From Treponema succinifaciens DSM 2489 (GTDB lineage: Bacteria; Spirochaetota; Spirochaetia; Treponematales; Treponemataceae): DNA of 64,000 nt. The DNA is taken from assembly GCF_000195275.1 (NCBI RefSeq), contig NC_015385.1:1814501-1878500 (forward strand). Direction: 5' to 3'. How positions within the stretch are numbered: the first letter of the stretch is position 1; every line of letters starts with the position of its first letter. The notes under the pieces were generated by a model. The model was not told where the DNA came from and made no database searches. It saw nothing but the letters and a program-made list of their open reading frames with translations. This document shows positions 33,561-40,072 of the stretch, one piece after another. The translations under genes were made by a program, and so were the position numbers.

Positions 33561-34750
33561 GGTTCTCTGTCTTCGCATACTCGCAGGAAAAACTTCTCGA
33601 ATACGGACTCGATGTGACAGACGCGCTGATTCTCGACTGGTTCGCGAATTTCTTCATCGGAAAAATGGAGAAGCGCATTTTCAAGGATTTCTCCGACAAT
33701 TCAAGGATTTTCGGCTGGGTGAAAATCTCAAAGATAATGGAAGACCTTCCTGTAATCGGAATCACATCTGAAAAAGGAATCCGGCGCAGATTCGACGCGT
33801 TTGTGGAAAAAGGACTCATGCAGCGCGAGACAGTCATAACACAGGGCGGAAAACGTTCGTACTACAGAACAACAGAACTTTACGACACACTCCTGAACAC
33901 AAAAGCAAGTGAAAAAACAGAAGCAAAGAAAGAAGAATCTTCTTGCAACGGAAAAATTCCGCAAAGGAATTCCACTACCTTTGCGGAAAATAAGAATCCG
34001 CAAGGGACAAAAACGACACATGCGGAACCAGAAAAGACTCCTGAAAGTCCGCATAGGAACTCCGCTACCTTTGCGGAAAGGAACGGCAATACCCATGCGC
34101 AAGGGAACTCCAGTTCCTATGCTTTAAATGATTCTTCTACCAGTGATTCTATGTTTAATGATTCTTTAATTTACGAATTCAAAAGGTATGCTGTTGCTTT
34201 AAACAATGCCTCTGAAAAAATTTTCGGAAAGAGCGCATTTGATGAGACCTTCCCCGAAAAAGCAGCAGCATTTTTTATACAGAACAAAATGCAAGCAGAA
34301 TCCGCAGAAAACTACCTCGAGTTCATCAGAAAGCGTGTCGCGGAAAAGAAGCCTGCAAATCCGCGAGGACTTGCGTACAGACTTTTCTTCCAGAACGACA
34401 TTCTTCAGGAATTCAGAAACTGTCAGACAGAACTTTCAGAAAAAGCTGCCGAGAGCGAGAAATATCTCAGCGTCTGCCCGGTCTGCGGCAAGGAAAAAGT
34501 CAATATATATTCAAGCTGCCCTGAATGCGGTTTTGACATGACAACCGCAAACGACGATGAAAAACTTGAAATCGCGCGGAAAATATGGAATCTCCCGCCG
34601 GAAAAGAAAAAACTTTTCAAAATAGACGAGGAGAATTTCATCAGACGGAAACTGTCGCTCGGATTCGCAAGACTTGCGGACAAGGCCACAAGAGAGCAAC
34701 TCAAAACGGAGATGAGCGAGATTTACAGAAAATACGGAATAGAGGCATGA
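33557..34750 (+). CDS. Replication-initiator-like winged-helix/zinc-ribbon protein
   Basis: 397 aa. Residues about 1-115 look like a winged-helix DNA-binding domain (VTDALILDWFANFF, WVKISKIMEDLPVIGITSEKGIRRRFDAFVEKGLMQRE) of the kind at the N-terminus of plasmid and phage replication proteins. Residues about 135-190 are low-complexity, encoded by a repeat array. The C-terminal half is helical with a zinc ribbon CPVCGKEK...CPECGFD (about 310-330). Called Rep-like by architecture, not by a family match. GGAGGA at 33544-33549 precedes the ATG. The downstream membrane gene overlaps by 4 bp. Confidence 0.6.
   Translation: MRFSVFAYSQEKLLEYGLDVTDALILDWFANFFIGKMEKRIFKDFSDNSRIFGWVKISKIMEDLPVIGITSEKGIRRRFDAFVEKGLMQRETVITQGGKRSYYRTTELYDTLLNTKASEKTEAKKEESSCNGKIPQRNSTTFAENKNPQGTKTTHAEPEKTPESPHRNSATFAERNGNTHAQGNSSSYALNDSSTSDSMFNDSLIYEFKRYAVALNNASEKIFGKSAFDETFPEKAAAFFIQNKMQAESAENYLEFIRKRVAEKKPANPRGLAYRLFFQNDILQEFRNCQTELSEKAAESEKYLSVCPVCGKEKVNIYSSCPECGFDMTTANDDEKLEIARKIWNLPPEKKKLFKIDEENFIRRKLSLGFARLADKATREQLKTEMSEIYRKYGIEA
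33959..34122 (+). repeat. Iteron-like repeats inside the Rep-like gene
   Basis: CCGCAAAGG/CCTTTGCGG inverted pair at 33959-33967 and 33978-33986; CCGCAAGGG at 33998; CCGCATAGG at 34049-34057 with CCTTTGCGG at 34068-34076; GCGCAAGGG at 34097, then CTCCAGTTCCTATGC. They share GGAA(C/T)TCC and TTGCGGAA elements. They lie in frame and give degenerate RNSTTFAE/RNSATFAE peptide units. Confidence 0.65.
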
Positions 34751-34983
34751 AAAAAAAGAAAAAGCGGATTGACGAATTTCTGAGCTTCTTTGAAAGCAAG
34801 AAATCAGGCGATGAGAACGAAAATCTTGCAGTCCTTCAGCGGATAATGAACTTTCTGAAAGATTTCAAAGGTCAGTCGCTGCGACACAAAATTGTATGGA
34901 CTGTGAGAATAGTGCTTTGGGCAATACTAGTCTGCGCTGCGGTGCTCGGCATTGCGATGCGGATTAGAAGCAATATCAGATAG
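34747..34983 (+). CDS. Small basic membrane protein
   Basis: 78 aa starting with a poly-Lys stretch (KKKKKR), a helical cytoplasmic part and one transmembrane helix near residues 50-70 (TVRIVLWAILVCAAVLGIAM). ATGA overlap with the Rep-like gene. Unknown; could anchor a replication or transfer protein. Confidence 0.55.
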   Translation: MKKKKKRIDEFLSFFESKKSGDENENLAVLQRIMNFLKDFKGQSLRHKIVWTVRIVLWAILVCAAVLGIAMRIRSNIR

Positions 34984-35000
34984 ACCGACACGTGTCGGTC
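34983..35000. promoter_or_regulatory. CACGTG palindrome, site 2 (perfect)
   Basis: GACCGACACGTGTCGGTC, a perfect 18-bp palindrome located between a stop codon and the GAGGAG ribosome site of ssb. Best copy of the three. Confidence 0.75.
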
Positions 35001-35012
35001 GAGGAGCAAAAA

Positions 35013-35483
35013 ATGGAGCTAAATGATGTGAAACTTTTCGGACGTGTAGTCCGGGATGCGGAGATGAAAACCATGCCGAACGGCATGAAAATCGCGACTT
35101 TCAGCATAGCGACGAACAGAAGCTACAAGAACGAAAAAGGCGAATTCGTGCAGGTCGGAAATTTCTTTCCGCTTTCCGTGTACAACCAGTATGCGGAGAA
35201 GGTTCTTCCTTACCTTACAAAAGGCAGAAAGGTAATAATCGACGGCTACCTTAAGCAGGACAGATGGGAAAAGGACGGCGTGAAAAAAAGCGCGACAGCA
35301 ATCGGCGTAAGAAACATCCAGCTTATTTTCGACGCAAAAGATTCTGCAGAAAAGAGCAGCGTTCCGGCTTCCGAAAACAGCGCAGTTCCGCAGCCTGAGA
35401 GTCAGAATGAGGAAAGCATGATTTATGAGGACATGCCGGACTTTGACACTGACATCTACTCAGACACGGAGGAGCTTGTCTGA
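35013..35483 (+). CDS. ssb: Single-stranded DNA-binding protein
   Basis: 156-aa SSB. OB-fold residues about 1-108: NDVKLFGRVVRDAEMKTMPNGMKIATFSIATNR, FFPLSVYNQYAEKVLPYLTKGRKVIIDGYL. A Ser/Glu linker and an acidic tail follow (EDMPDFDTDIYSDTEELV); it differs from the usual DDIPF end, though DMPDFD is a close internal version. The ATG at 35013 is chosen over the in-frame GTG at 34992 because GAGGAG lies at 35001-35006. Protects ssDNA during transfer or replication of the element. Confidence 0.88.
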   Translation: MELNDVKLFGRVVRDAEMKTMPNGMKIATFSIATNRSYKNEKGEFVQVGNFFPLSVYNQYAEKVLPYLTKGRKVIIDGYLKQDRWEKDGVKKSATAIGVRNIQLIFDAKDSAEKSSVPASENSAVPQPESQNEESMIYEDMPDFDTDIYSDTEELV

Positions 35484-35485
35484 AA

Positions 35486-35764
35486 ATGAACAGGATTCTG
35501 TCAGCTGTAAAATCGTCAGGCATAATAAGAATTCTCAACGCAAGGCTGGCATATATCCTGCATTTTCTGAACCTGCGCTTCACGCCGCTCGCACTTCTAG
35601 TTTTCATAACCGCAGGAAGCGTTCTGATTTTCATAACATCATACATCTTCCGCTACAGCCATTATGACTACTGGACTTGGAGAAGAAGAGCGGTGTCTAA
35701 GGCGTTCTGCTGGTGCATTACGCTCATGGCAATAAAAATCACATTAAGGAGCTTGGCAAATTGA
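35486..35764 (+). CDS. Small membrane protein, unknown
   Basis: 92 aa with two hydrophobic segments (about 33-53 and 70-85) and an arginine-rich loop (FRYSHYDYWTWRRR). Begins 2 bp after ssb and its stop overlaps the start of the next SSB-like gene (TTGA). Unknown. Confidence 0.5.
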   Translation: MNRILSAVKSSGIIRILNARLAYILHFLNLRFTPLALLVFITAGSVLIFITSYIFRYSHYDYWTWRRRAVSKAFCWCITLMAIKITLRSLAN

Positions 35765-36105
35765 ATTCCATAACTTTACACGGAAAGATTGTCTCCGACG
35801 CGCAAATATCTCTCGTAAAGACATCGGCGGGAGAGATTCCTCTTGTAACATTCAATGCACAGGACGACGGACTTCCATACCAGAAGAGCGAGCCTCTTAT
35901 TATTGAAGTCCATTTTCTGAAAGAAGTCGCAAGCCACATCTTCGACTATCTGAAAAAGGACAAGGAGATTGTTGTTTCTGGATTTCTGCGGCAGAAAAAA
36001 TACGTGACACTGGAAAATCCAGACCAGGAAAGAATCAAATACTACATTTCGGCTGAATATATAACTCTATGCCCGAAGTACATCAAGAAGGAGGATAAAA
36101 GATGA
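35761..36105 (+). CDS. SSB-like OB-fold protein
   Basis: 114 aa starting with TTG at 35761, which overlaps the previous TGA and has AAGGAG 6-10 bp upstream; an ATG at 35713 is possible but internal to the neighbour and lacks a ribosome site. The layout NSITLHGKIVSDAQISLVKTSAGEIPLVTFNAQ, IEVHFLKEVASHIFDYLKKDKEIVVSGFLRQKKY is that of an SSB OB-fold, without an acidic tail. A second, divergent SSB on the same element. Confidence 0.7.
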   Translation: MNSITLHGKIVSDAQISLVKTSAGEIPLVTFNAQDDGLPYQKSEPLIIEVHFLKEVASHIFDYLKKDKEIVVSGFLRQKKYVTLENPDQERIKYYISAEYITLCPKYIKKEDKR

Positions 36106-36335
36106 CATCAATGACAGTTCCTTTAAGGCTCACAAAAAACGACATCGCGGTTCTTGCAGACGAGCTCAACAGCTGCGGCTCAGGCTCTTCGGAGCTTGCG
36201 GAAATTCTGGAGCGGATTCTGAAGTCCGCCCACGAGACCGGAGAAAAACAGAAGGACATCGCAGAAGAAATCAACAGCGAGAATCCTTTCTCAAAGCCAA
36301 AGACAGACAAAAGCAAAATGATAACGAGGTTTTAG
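36102..36335 (+). CDS. Small helical protein, possibly ribbon-helix-helix
   Basis: 77 aa. TVPLRLTKNDIAVLADELNS followed by SSELAEILERIL has the strand-helix-helix order of a small RHH DNA-binding protein, but this is only a pattern impression. Lys-rich tail. GGAGG before the ATGA overlap start. Confidence 0.5.
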   Translation: MTSMTVPLRLTKNDIAVLADELNSCGSGSSELAEILERILKSAHETGEKQKDIAEEINSENPFSKPKTDKSKMITRF

Positions 36336-36632
36336 ATGAAAAATTTCAAGCAGTACCAGTACAGACGGATAATGACAAAGGAAAACAAGGTTGCGGACGG
36401 CGACTATAAAATAGAAGATTCTGTAACAATCAGGGTAAAAAACGGCTTCCTGAACGACACTACAGACGAGGAAGGAAATCTTCTGCCAGCAATCGAGACA
36501 ACAGACGGAACTCACATCGAGCACTGGAAAAACGGAGTTCTCCACTGCGACAACGAACCTGCGGTTATCGACCACATCGACAACTACGAGGAATGGTGGC
36601 ATAATGGGCTTCAAGTGCCATCAAAAAAATAG
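36336..36632 (+). CDS. YwqK/MORN-like small protein A
   Basis: 98 aa with the motif IEHWKNGVLHCDNEPAVID followed by YEEWWHNGLQ, the W-x-N-G repeat style of MORN/YwqK antitoxin-like proteins. Paralogous to the next gene, sharing the (D/N)-x-EPAV segment. GAGG precedes the ATG. Confidence 0.6.
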   Translation: MKNFKQYQYRRIMTKENKVADGDYKIEDSVTIRVKNGFLNDTTDEEGNLLPAIETTDGTHIEHWKNGVLHCDNEPAVIDHIDNYEEWWHNGLQVPSKK

Positions 36633-36645
36633 CAAGGAGCAAGCA

Positions 36646-37011
36646 ATGACAGAAGAAGAGATTGAGCAAAAAAGAGCCGAATTCACCAAGAACGACCTTT
36701 TCAAGGAGTCAAGCTCGCCGTTCAAGGAATTCCAGATGGAGCAGTTTGTCATGGACGGAATTCCGCTGAACGGACAGAACAGCAAGTCCATGAAGATAAA
36801 CGGAGCTGACACGCTCGTGATTTTCAACTTCAAGAACGGGCTTATCCATTCTGAAAATGACGAGCCTGCCGTTGAATATCCGAACCACTGGGAATACTGG
36901 AATGACGGATTCATCGAGAAAATCGTGGACGCAGGCGGCGACACAGAGGAATACTGGGAAAACGGCGTTCCTGTCAGAATCGAAAAAAATCTTTCCGAAA
37001 GAAGAAAATAA
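36646..37011 (+). CDS. YwqK/MORN-like small protein B
   Basis: 121 aa from the ATG at 36646 (CAAGGAGC upstream). Shares with its neighbour FKNGLIHSENDEPAVEY, HWEYWNDGFIEK and EEYWENGVPVRIE, three W-x-(N/D)-G units. Such repeats occur in antitoxin-family and surface proteins. Tandem duplication is likely. The role is unknown. Confidence 0.6.
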   Translation: MTEEEIEQKRAEFTKNDLFKESSSPFKEFQMEQFVMDGIPLNGQNSKSMKINGADTLVIFNFKNGLIHSENDEPAVEYPNHWEYWNDGFIEKIVDAGGDTEEYWENGVPVRIEKNLSERRK

Positions 37012-37017
37012 AAATCC

Positions 37018-37035
37018 GGCCGGCACGTGTCGGTC
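37018..37035. promoter_or_regulatory. CACGTG palindrome, site 3
   Basis: GGCCGGCACGTGTCGGTC, 16 of 18 bases equal to site 2, just ahead of the ribosome site of the coiled-coil gene. Confidence 0.65.
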
Positions 37036-37049
37036 GAAAGGAAAAATGG

Positions 37050-37907
37050 ATGGCACTTATTCAAAACTTCTCGAATCAAAAAACAGAAAACCAGCTTGAC
37101 ACAAGCACACAAAAGACTGAAAAGCAAGGCGCAAAAATGGTGACGATTCCTCAGGCGGAGTCTGAAAAATTTCTCATCGCCCTTGCGGAAACTCTTGACG
37201 ATGTCCAGGATTTAAAGGAAATCGCAAACAGCCTTATCACATCAAAGAACATCGAGCTTGAGCATTTCCGCGATGACACAATCACAAAGTTCAATGCGCT
37301 GATTGAGTTAACCACAGACCTGAAGAAAAAACTTGACACGGCGGAATCCTATGAGAACTATCTTGAGGAGCGTGTAAAAAACGCAAATCTTTCGGCGGAA
37401 GTCGCCGCGCTTGAAATACAGCTCCAGAAAGAAAAAGCGGAAATCTCAATTTTTATCCAGATGATGACAAAAAGCATGGACACCTGCACATCAGAAATCC
37501 ACGCAAAAATCACGGAATTGAAATCTGCCGATGAAATCATAAAGAACAGCATCAAGGAATTTAAAGACGAAACCGAAAAAGCCTCGACAAACTACATGAA
37601 CGAGGCTGAAAAGAAAATCGCAGAAGTCTCGACAACGCTTCTTGCAAATTCAAAAAACGAGTATGAAATCCTTAAAACTCAGTCATCAGACATGATAAAA
37701 GCCTACACCGAAAAATGCCAGGCACATCTTGAGACAATAAAAAAGCAGTCGATTGACTTTCTGAAGCAATGCGCCGCCGAGAACAAGAAGCTGATAGAAA
37801 GCGTTCCCGGCGTAAAAAGCAAAAAACTTTCCGTAAAGGACATGATTATCTACGGAATGTCTGTCGCCTCAATCGCAAGCATGGTTGTGCAGATATTTGT
37901 GAGATAA
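37050..37907 (+). CDS. Coiled-coil protein with C-terminal membrane anchor
   Basis: 285 aa. After a Gln/Thr-rich N-terminus, residues about 60-240 are almost continuous coiled coil (LNKLIELTTDLKKKLDTAESYENYLEERVKNA-like heptads). The last ~20 residues (MIIYGMSVASIASMVVQIFV) form a hydrophobic tail anchor. AAAGG at 37037-37041. The architecture resembles mobilisation or entry-exclusion helper proteins, but no family is recognised. Last gene of the + strand maintenance module. Confidence 0.65.
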   Translation: MALIQNFSNQKTENQLDTSTQKTEKQGAKMVTIPQAESEKFLIALAETLDDVQDLKEIANSLITSKNIELEHFRDDTITKFNALIELTTDLKKKLDTAESYENYLEERVKNANLSAEVAALEIQLQKEKAEISIFIQMMTKSMDTCTSEIHAKITELKSADEIIKNSIKEFKDETEKASTNYMNEAEKKIAEVSTTLLANSKNEYEILKTQSSDMIKAYTEKCQAHLETIKKQSIDFLKQCAAENKKLIESVPGVKSKKLSVKDMIIYGMSVASIASMVVQIFVR

Positions 37908-37928
37908 AAATTCTACAGGATAAATAAA

Positions 37929-38027
37929 ATGAACAAAACCAAAACTATCGATGTTATTATTGAAAACGGAACTGAAGAAGAGAGAGGTGCTAATACCTTT
38001 GCAGTTAACCACTTTGATAAAATGTAG
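37929..38027 (+). CDS. Short ORF at module junction
   Basis: 32 aa (MNKTKTIDVIIENGTEEERG...), with AGGA upstream at 37917. Possibly a truncated leftover at the edge of the AT-rich cargo. A TATAAT-rich stretch (38044-38056) follows and probably supplies the promoter for the ATPase gene. Confidence 0.3.
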   Translation: MNKTKTIDVIIENGTEEERGANTFAVNHFDKM

Positions 38028-38092
38028 TTCCAAATTTTCATATTTTATAATATAATTTGTAAATTCTAATAAAAATTATTTTGGAGTTTTCT

Positions 38093-39367
38093 ATGCCGCA
38101 GTTAAGAGTAAAAAATTTTGGACCAATAAAAAATGGATTTACAGAAAATGACGGTTTTATGGAAATTTCTCCTGTAACTGTAATCTGTGGCAATCAGGCA
38201 ACTGGAAAAAGTACAATTGCGAAACTGTATTCGACTTTTACTTGGCTGGAAAAAGCTTATTTAAAATCTAACCTCGAAAATAATAAGTTTTTGGATATAG
38301 ATTTTGTTTCTTATTGTTCAGAACAAAGACTTAGCGAATATTTTACTGACAAGACAGAAATAACCTACAGTGGCTTTATTTGTCGCTTTGAATATAAGAA
38401 TAATCAATTTACTCAAAATGCAATAGATGATTTTTATACAAAATTAAAAAATTATAATCGTCCAAAAATCATGTATATTCCATCTGAAAGGAATTTGCTT
38501 ACAGTTGTAGATGATGCTGAGAATATAAAAAATTTACCTTTAATGTTATCTATTCTTTTAGAAGAATATAATAAAGCAAAGAAAAATTCTGAAACTGGAA
38601 TATTTGGACTTCCTATATCAGATATAAAATTACAGTATGACAAGCAGACTCTTTCTACAAAAGTGTTGACTAATACTGGAACTGTGGACATATTGAATTC
38701 ATCTAGCGGAATACAGTCAGTTGCTCCCATTTCTTTGGTAACAAGGTATTTGACAAAAACAGTTACATCAGATTTTGCTAAAAATATAAAAAGACTAAGC
38801 CTTAACGAAAGAAAGGCTATAAAAGATTGGTTGGGAAGAATGTCAGACAATAAATCTGAAATGACTTTATATTATCTTGATAAAATTTTTTATGGTCAAA
38901 AAGTTGATGAAAATATAGAAAAAAGAATTGAGGTTTTAATACATTTCTTTTTTAATACTCGTTTTATAAATATAGTCGAAGAGCCAGAGCAGAACCTTTA
39001 TCCAGAATCTCAGGGCAAGGTTTTATATGAGCTTCTGGAATGTCTGAGCTCAAATAAAGATAACCAGCTGATTGTTACGACTCATAGTCCATACATCCTT
39101 TCATATTTAACCTTAAGTGCAAAAGCTGCTGAGCTTTTTAACAAAGGAGTTCCTGCTGATGAAATTGAAAAAATTGTTCCTGAAAAATCTGCTGTTGACG
39201 GAAAAAAGATTACAATTTATGAAACCAAAGAGGACGGTTCTATAACAAAACTTTCGCCTTATGAAAATCTTCCTTCAGATGAAAATCTTTTGAATAAGGC
39301 TATGGCAGAAGGAAATGAAAAGTTTTCTAAACTTCTTGATTTGGAGGTGGCTTTTTGTCAAAAATAG
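38093..39367 (+). CDS. SMC/OLD-like AAA ATPase (cargo gene 1)
   Basis: 424-aa ABC-type ATPase of the AAA_15/AAA_21 kind seen in OLD, RecF-like and anti-phage proteins. N-terminal PQLRVKNFGPIK strand, Walker A CGNQATGKST (about 32-41), Walker B region INIVEEPEQNLYP (about 294-306) and switch THSPYIL (about 329-335), with a helical insert between. A TOPRIM domain is missing. GGAG precedes the ATG at 38093. AT-rich relative to the modules on both sides, so a separate acquisition. Overlaps the next gene by 13 bp, implying a two-protein system, likely defence. Confidence 0.78.
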   Translation: MPQLRVKNFGPIKNGFTENDGFMEISPVTVICGNQATGKSTIAKLYSTFTWLEKAYLKSNLENNKFLDIDFVSYCSEQRLSEYFTDKTEITYSGFICRFEYKNNQFTQNAIDDFYTKLKNYNRPKIMYIPSERNLLTVVDDAENIKNLPLMLSILLEEYNKAKKNSETGIFGLPISDIKLQYDKQTLSTKVLTNTGTVDILNSSSGIQSVAPISLVTRYLTKTVTSDFAKNIKRLSLNERKAIKDWLGRMSDNKSEMTLYYLDKIFYGQKVDENIEKRIEVLIHFFFNTRFINIVEEPEQNLYPESQGKVLYELLECLSSNKDNQLIVTTHSPYILSYLTLSAKAAELFNKGVPADEIEKIVPEKSAVDGKKITIYETKEDGSITKLSPYENLPSDENLLNKAMAEGNEKFSKLLDLEVAFCQK

Positions 39368-39849
39368 ATTTTTTTGAATATTCTAAAAAAGTAAAGCCAG
39401 TTCCAGAGTTTGGTTTAATAGATAAACAACCTGCTGATATAGATTATGATGATAAAGAAAAAGATAAATGGAATGCTATTGTAGAATGTAATAATAGAAG
39501 GGATTATTTATTTTCTCCGTTAGATAAAAAAATAAGAATTCCAAAAGGGCAAGGCGAAGAAGAATCTCTTTGCGAGTGTATTTTAAACACAAAAGATACT
39601 ATCGCATTTGTTGAACTAAAGGATGATAAAACTTCGGATTATAGACGCAAGGCTGAAAAGCAGCTTGAAAATACTTTAAGGATTTTCAAGCAAAACAATG
39701 ATATTGATAAATATATCTATAAAAAAGCCTATATTTGCAATAAAAGGCGACCTTATTATAATGTAACTAAAAATTCGATTTGTTCAGATTTTGCTAAAAG
39801 GAATGGTGTTTCATTGCATATTGGAATAAATATCGAAGAGTTTGAATGA
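39355..39849 (+). CDS. Putative PD-(D/E)xK partner of the ATPase (cargo gene 2)
   Basis: 164 aa, TTG start at 39355 with GGAGG at 39343-39347, nested in the end of the ATPase gene. The centre NTKDTIAFVELKDDKTSDY gives D81, E87 and K89, a D-x5-E-x-K arrangement typical of nuclease folds, followed by a helix with RRKAEKQLENTLRIF. The C-terminal part is strand-rich (KAYICNKRR, VSLHIGINIEE). No named family recognised. It may instead be a small sensor for the ATPase. The overlap suggests a fixed stoichiometric pair. Confidence 0.6.
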   Translation: MSKIDFFEYSKKVKPVPEFGLIDKQPADIDYDDKEKDKWNAIVECNNRRDYLFSPLDKKIRIPKGQGEEESLCECILNTKDTIAFVELKDDKTSDYRRKAEKQLENTLRIFKQNNDIDKYIYKKAYICNKRRPYYNVTKNSICSDFAKRNGVSLHIGINIEEFE

Positions 39850-40030
39850 TTATCATTTTTCATATATTAATAAATAAAATTGTAATTCTTAAAATTCTAT
39901 TTTCAGTTATACTTACTTTTAAACTAACAGAAAACTGATGAAATTGCCTTTTATTGCAACTAAATGAATAGAAAACTTTTAAATCATGTTTGGATAATGG
40001 AGAAATAAAAACTCTCGAAAAAAAATGTCA

Positions 40031-40060
40031 AGCCAGCACATCAAAAATTAAGTGCCGGCT
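40031..40060 (-). terminator. Terminator of the minus-strand polyvalent-protein operon
   Basis: AGCCGGCAC pairs with GTGCTGGCT (one G-T), 12-nt AT loop, then TGACATTTTTTTT on the minus strand. Lies 12 bp after the stop of the 939-aa gene. The 181 bp between it and the cargo pair hold nothing else. Confidence 0.75.
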
Positions 40061-40072
40061 GTCATGCAAAAA

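Noticed and set aside
33557-34750. Calling the Rep-like protein a definite RepA_N initiator
   Set aside because: The winged-helix layout and internal repeats fit, but I cannot show the family signature, so only Rep-like is claimed.
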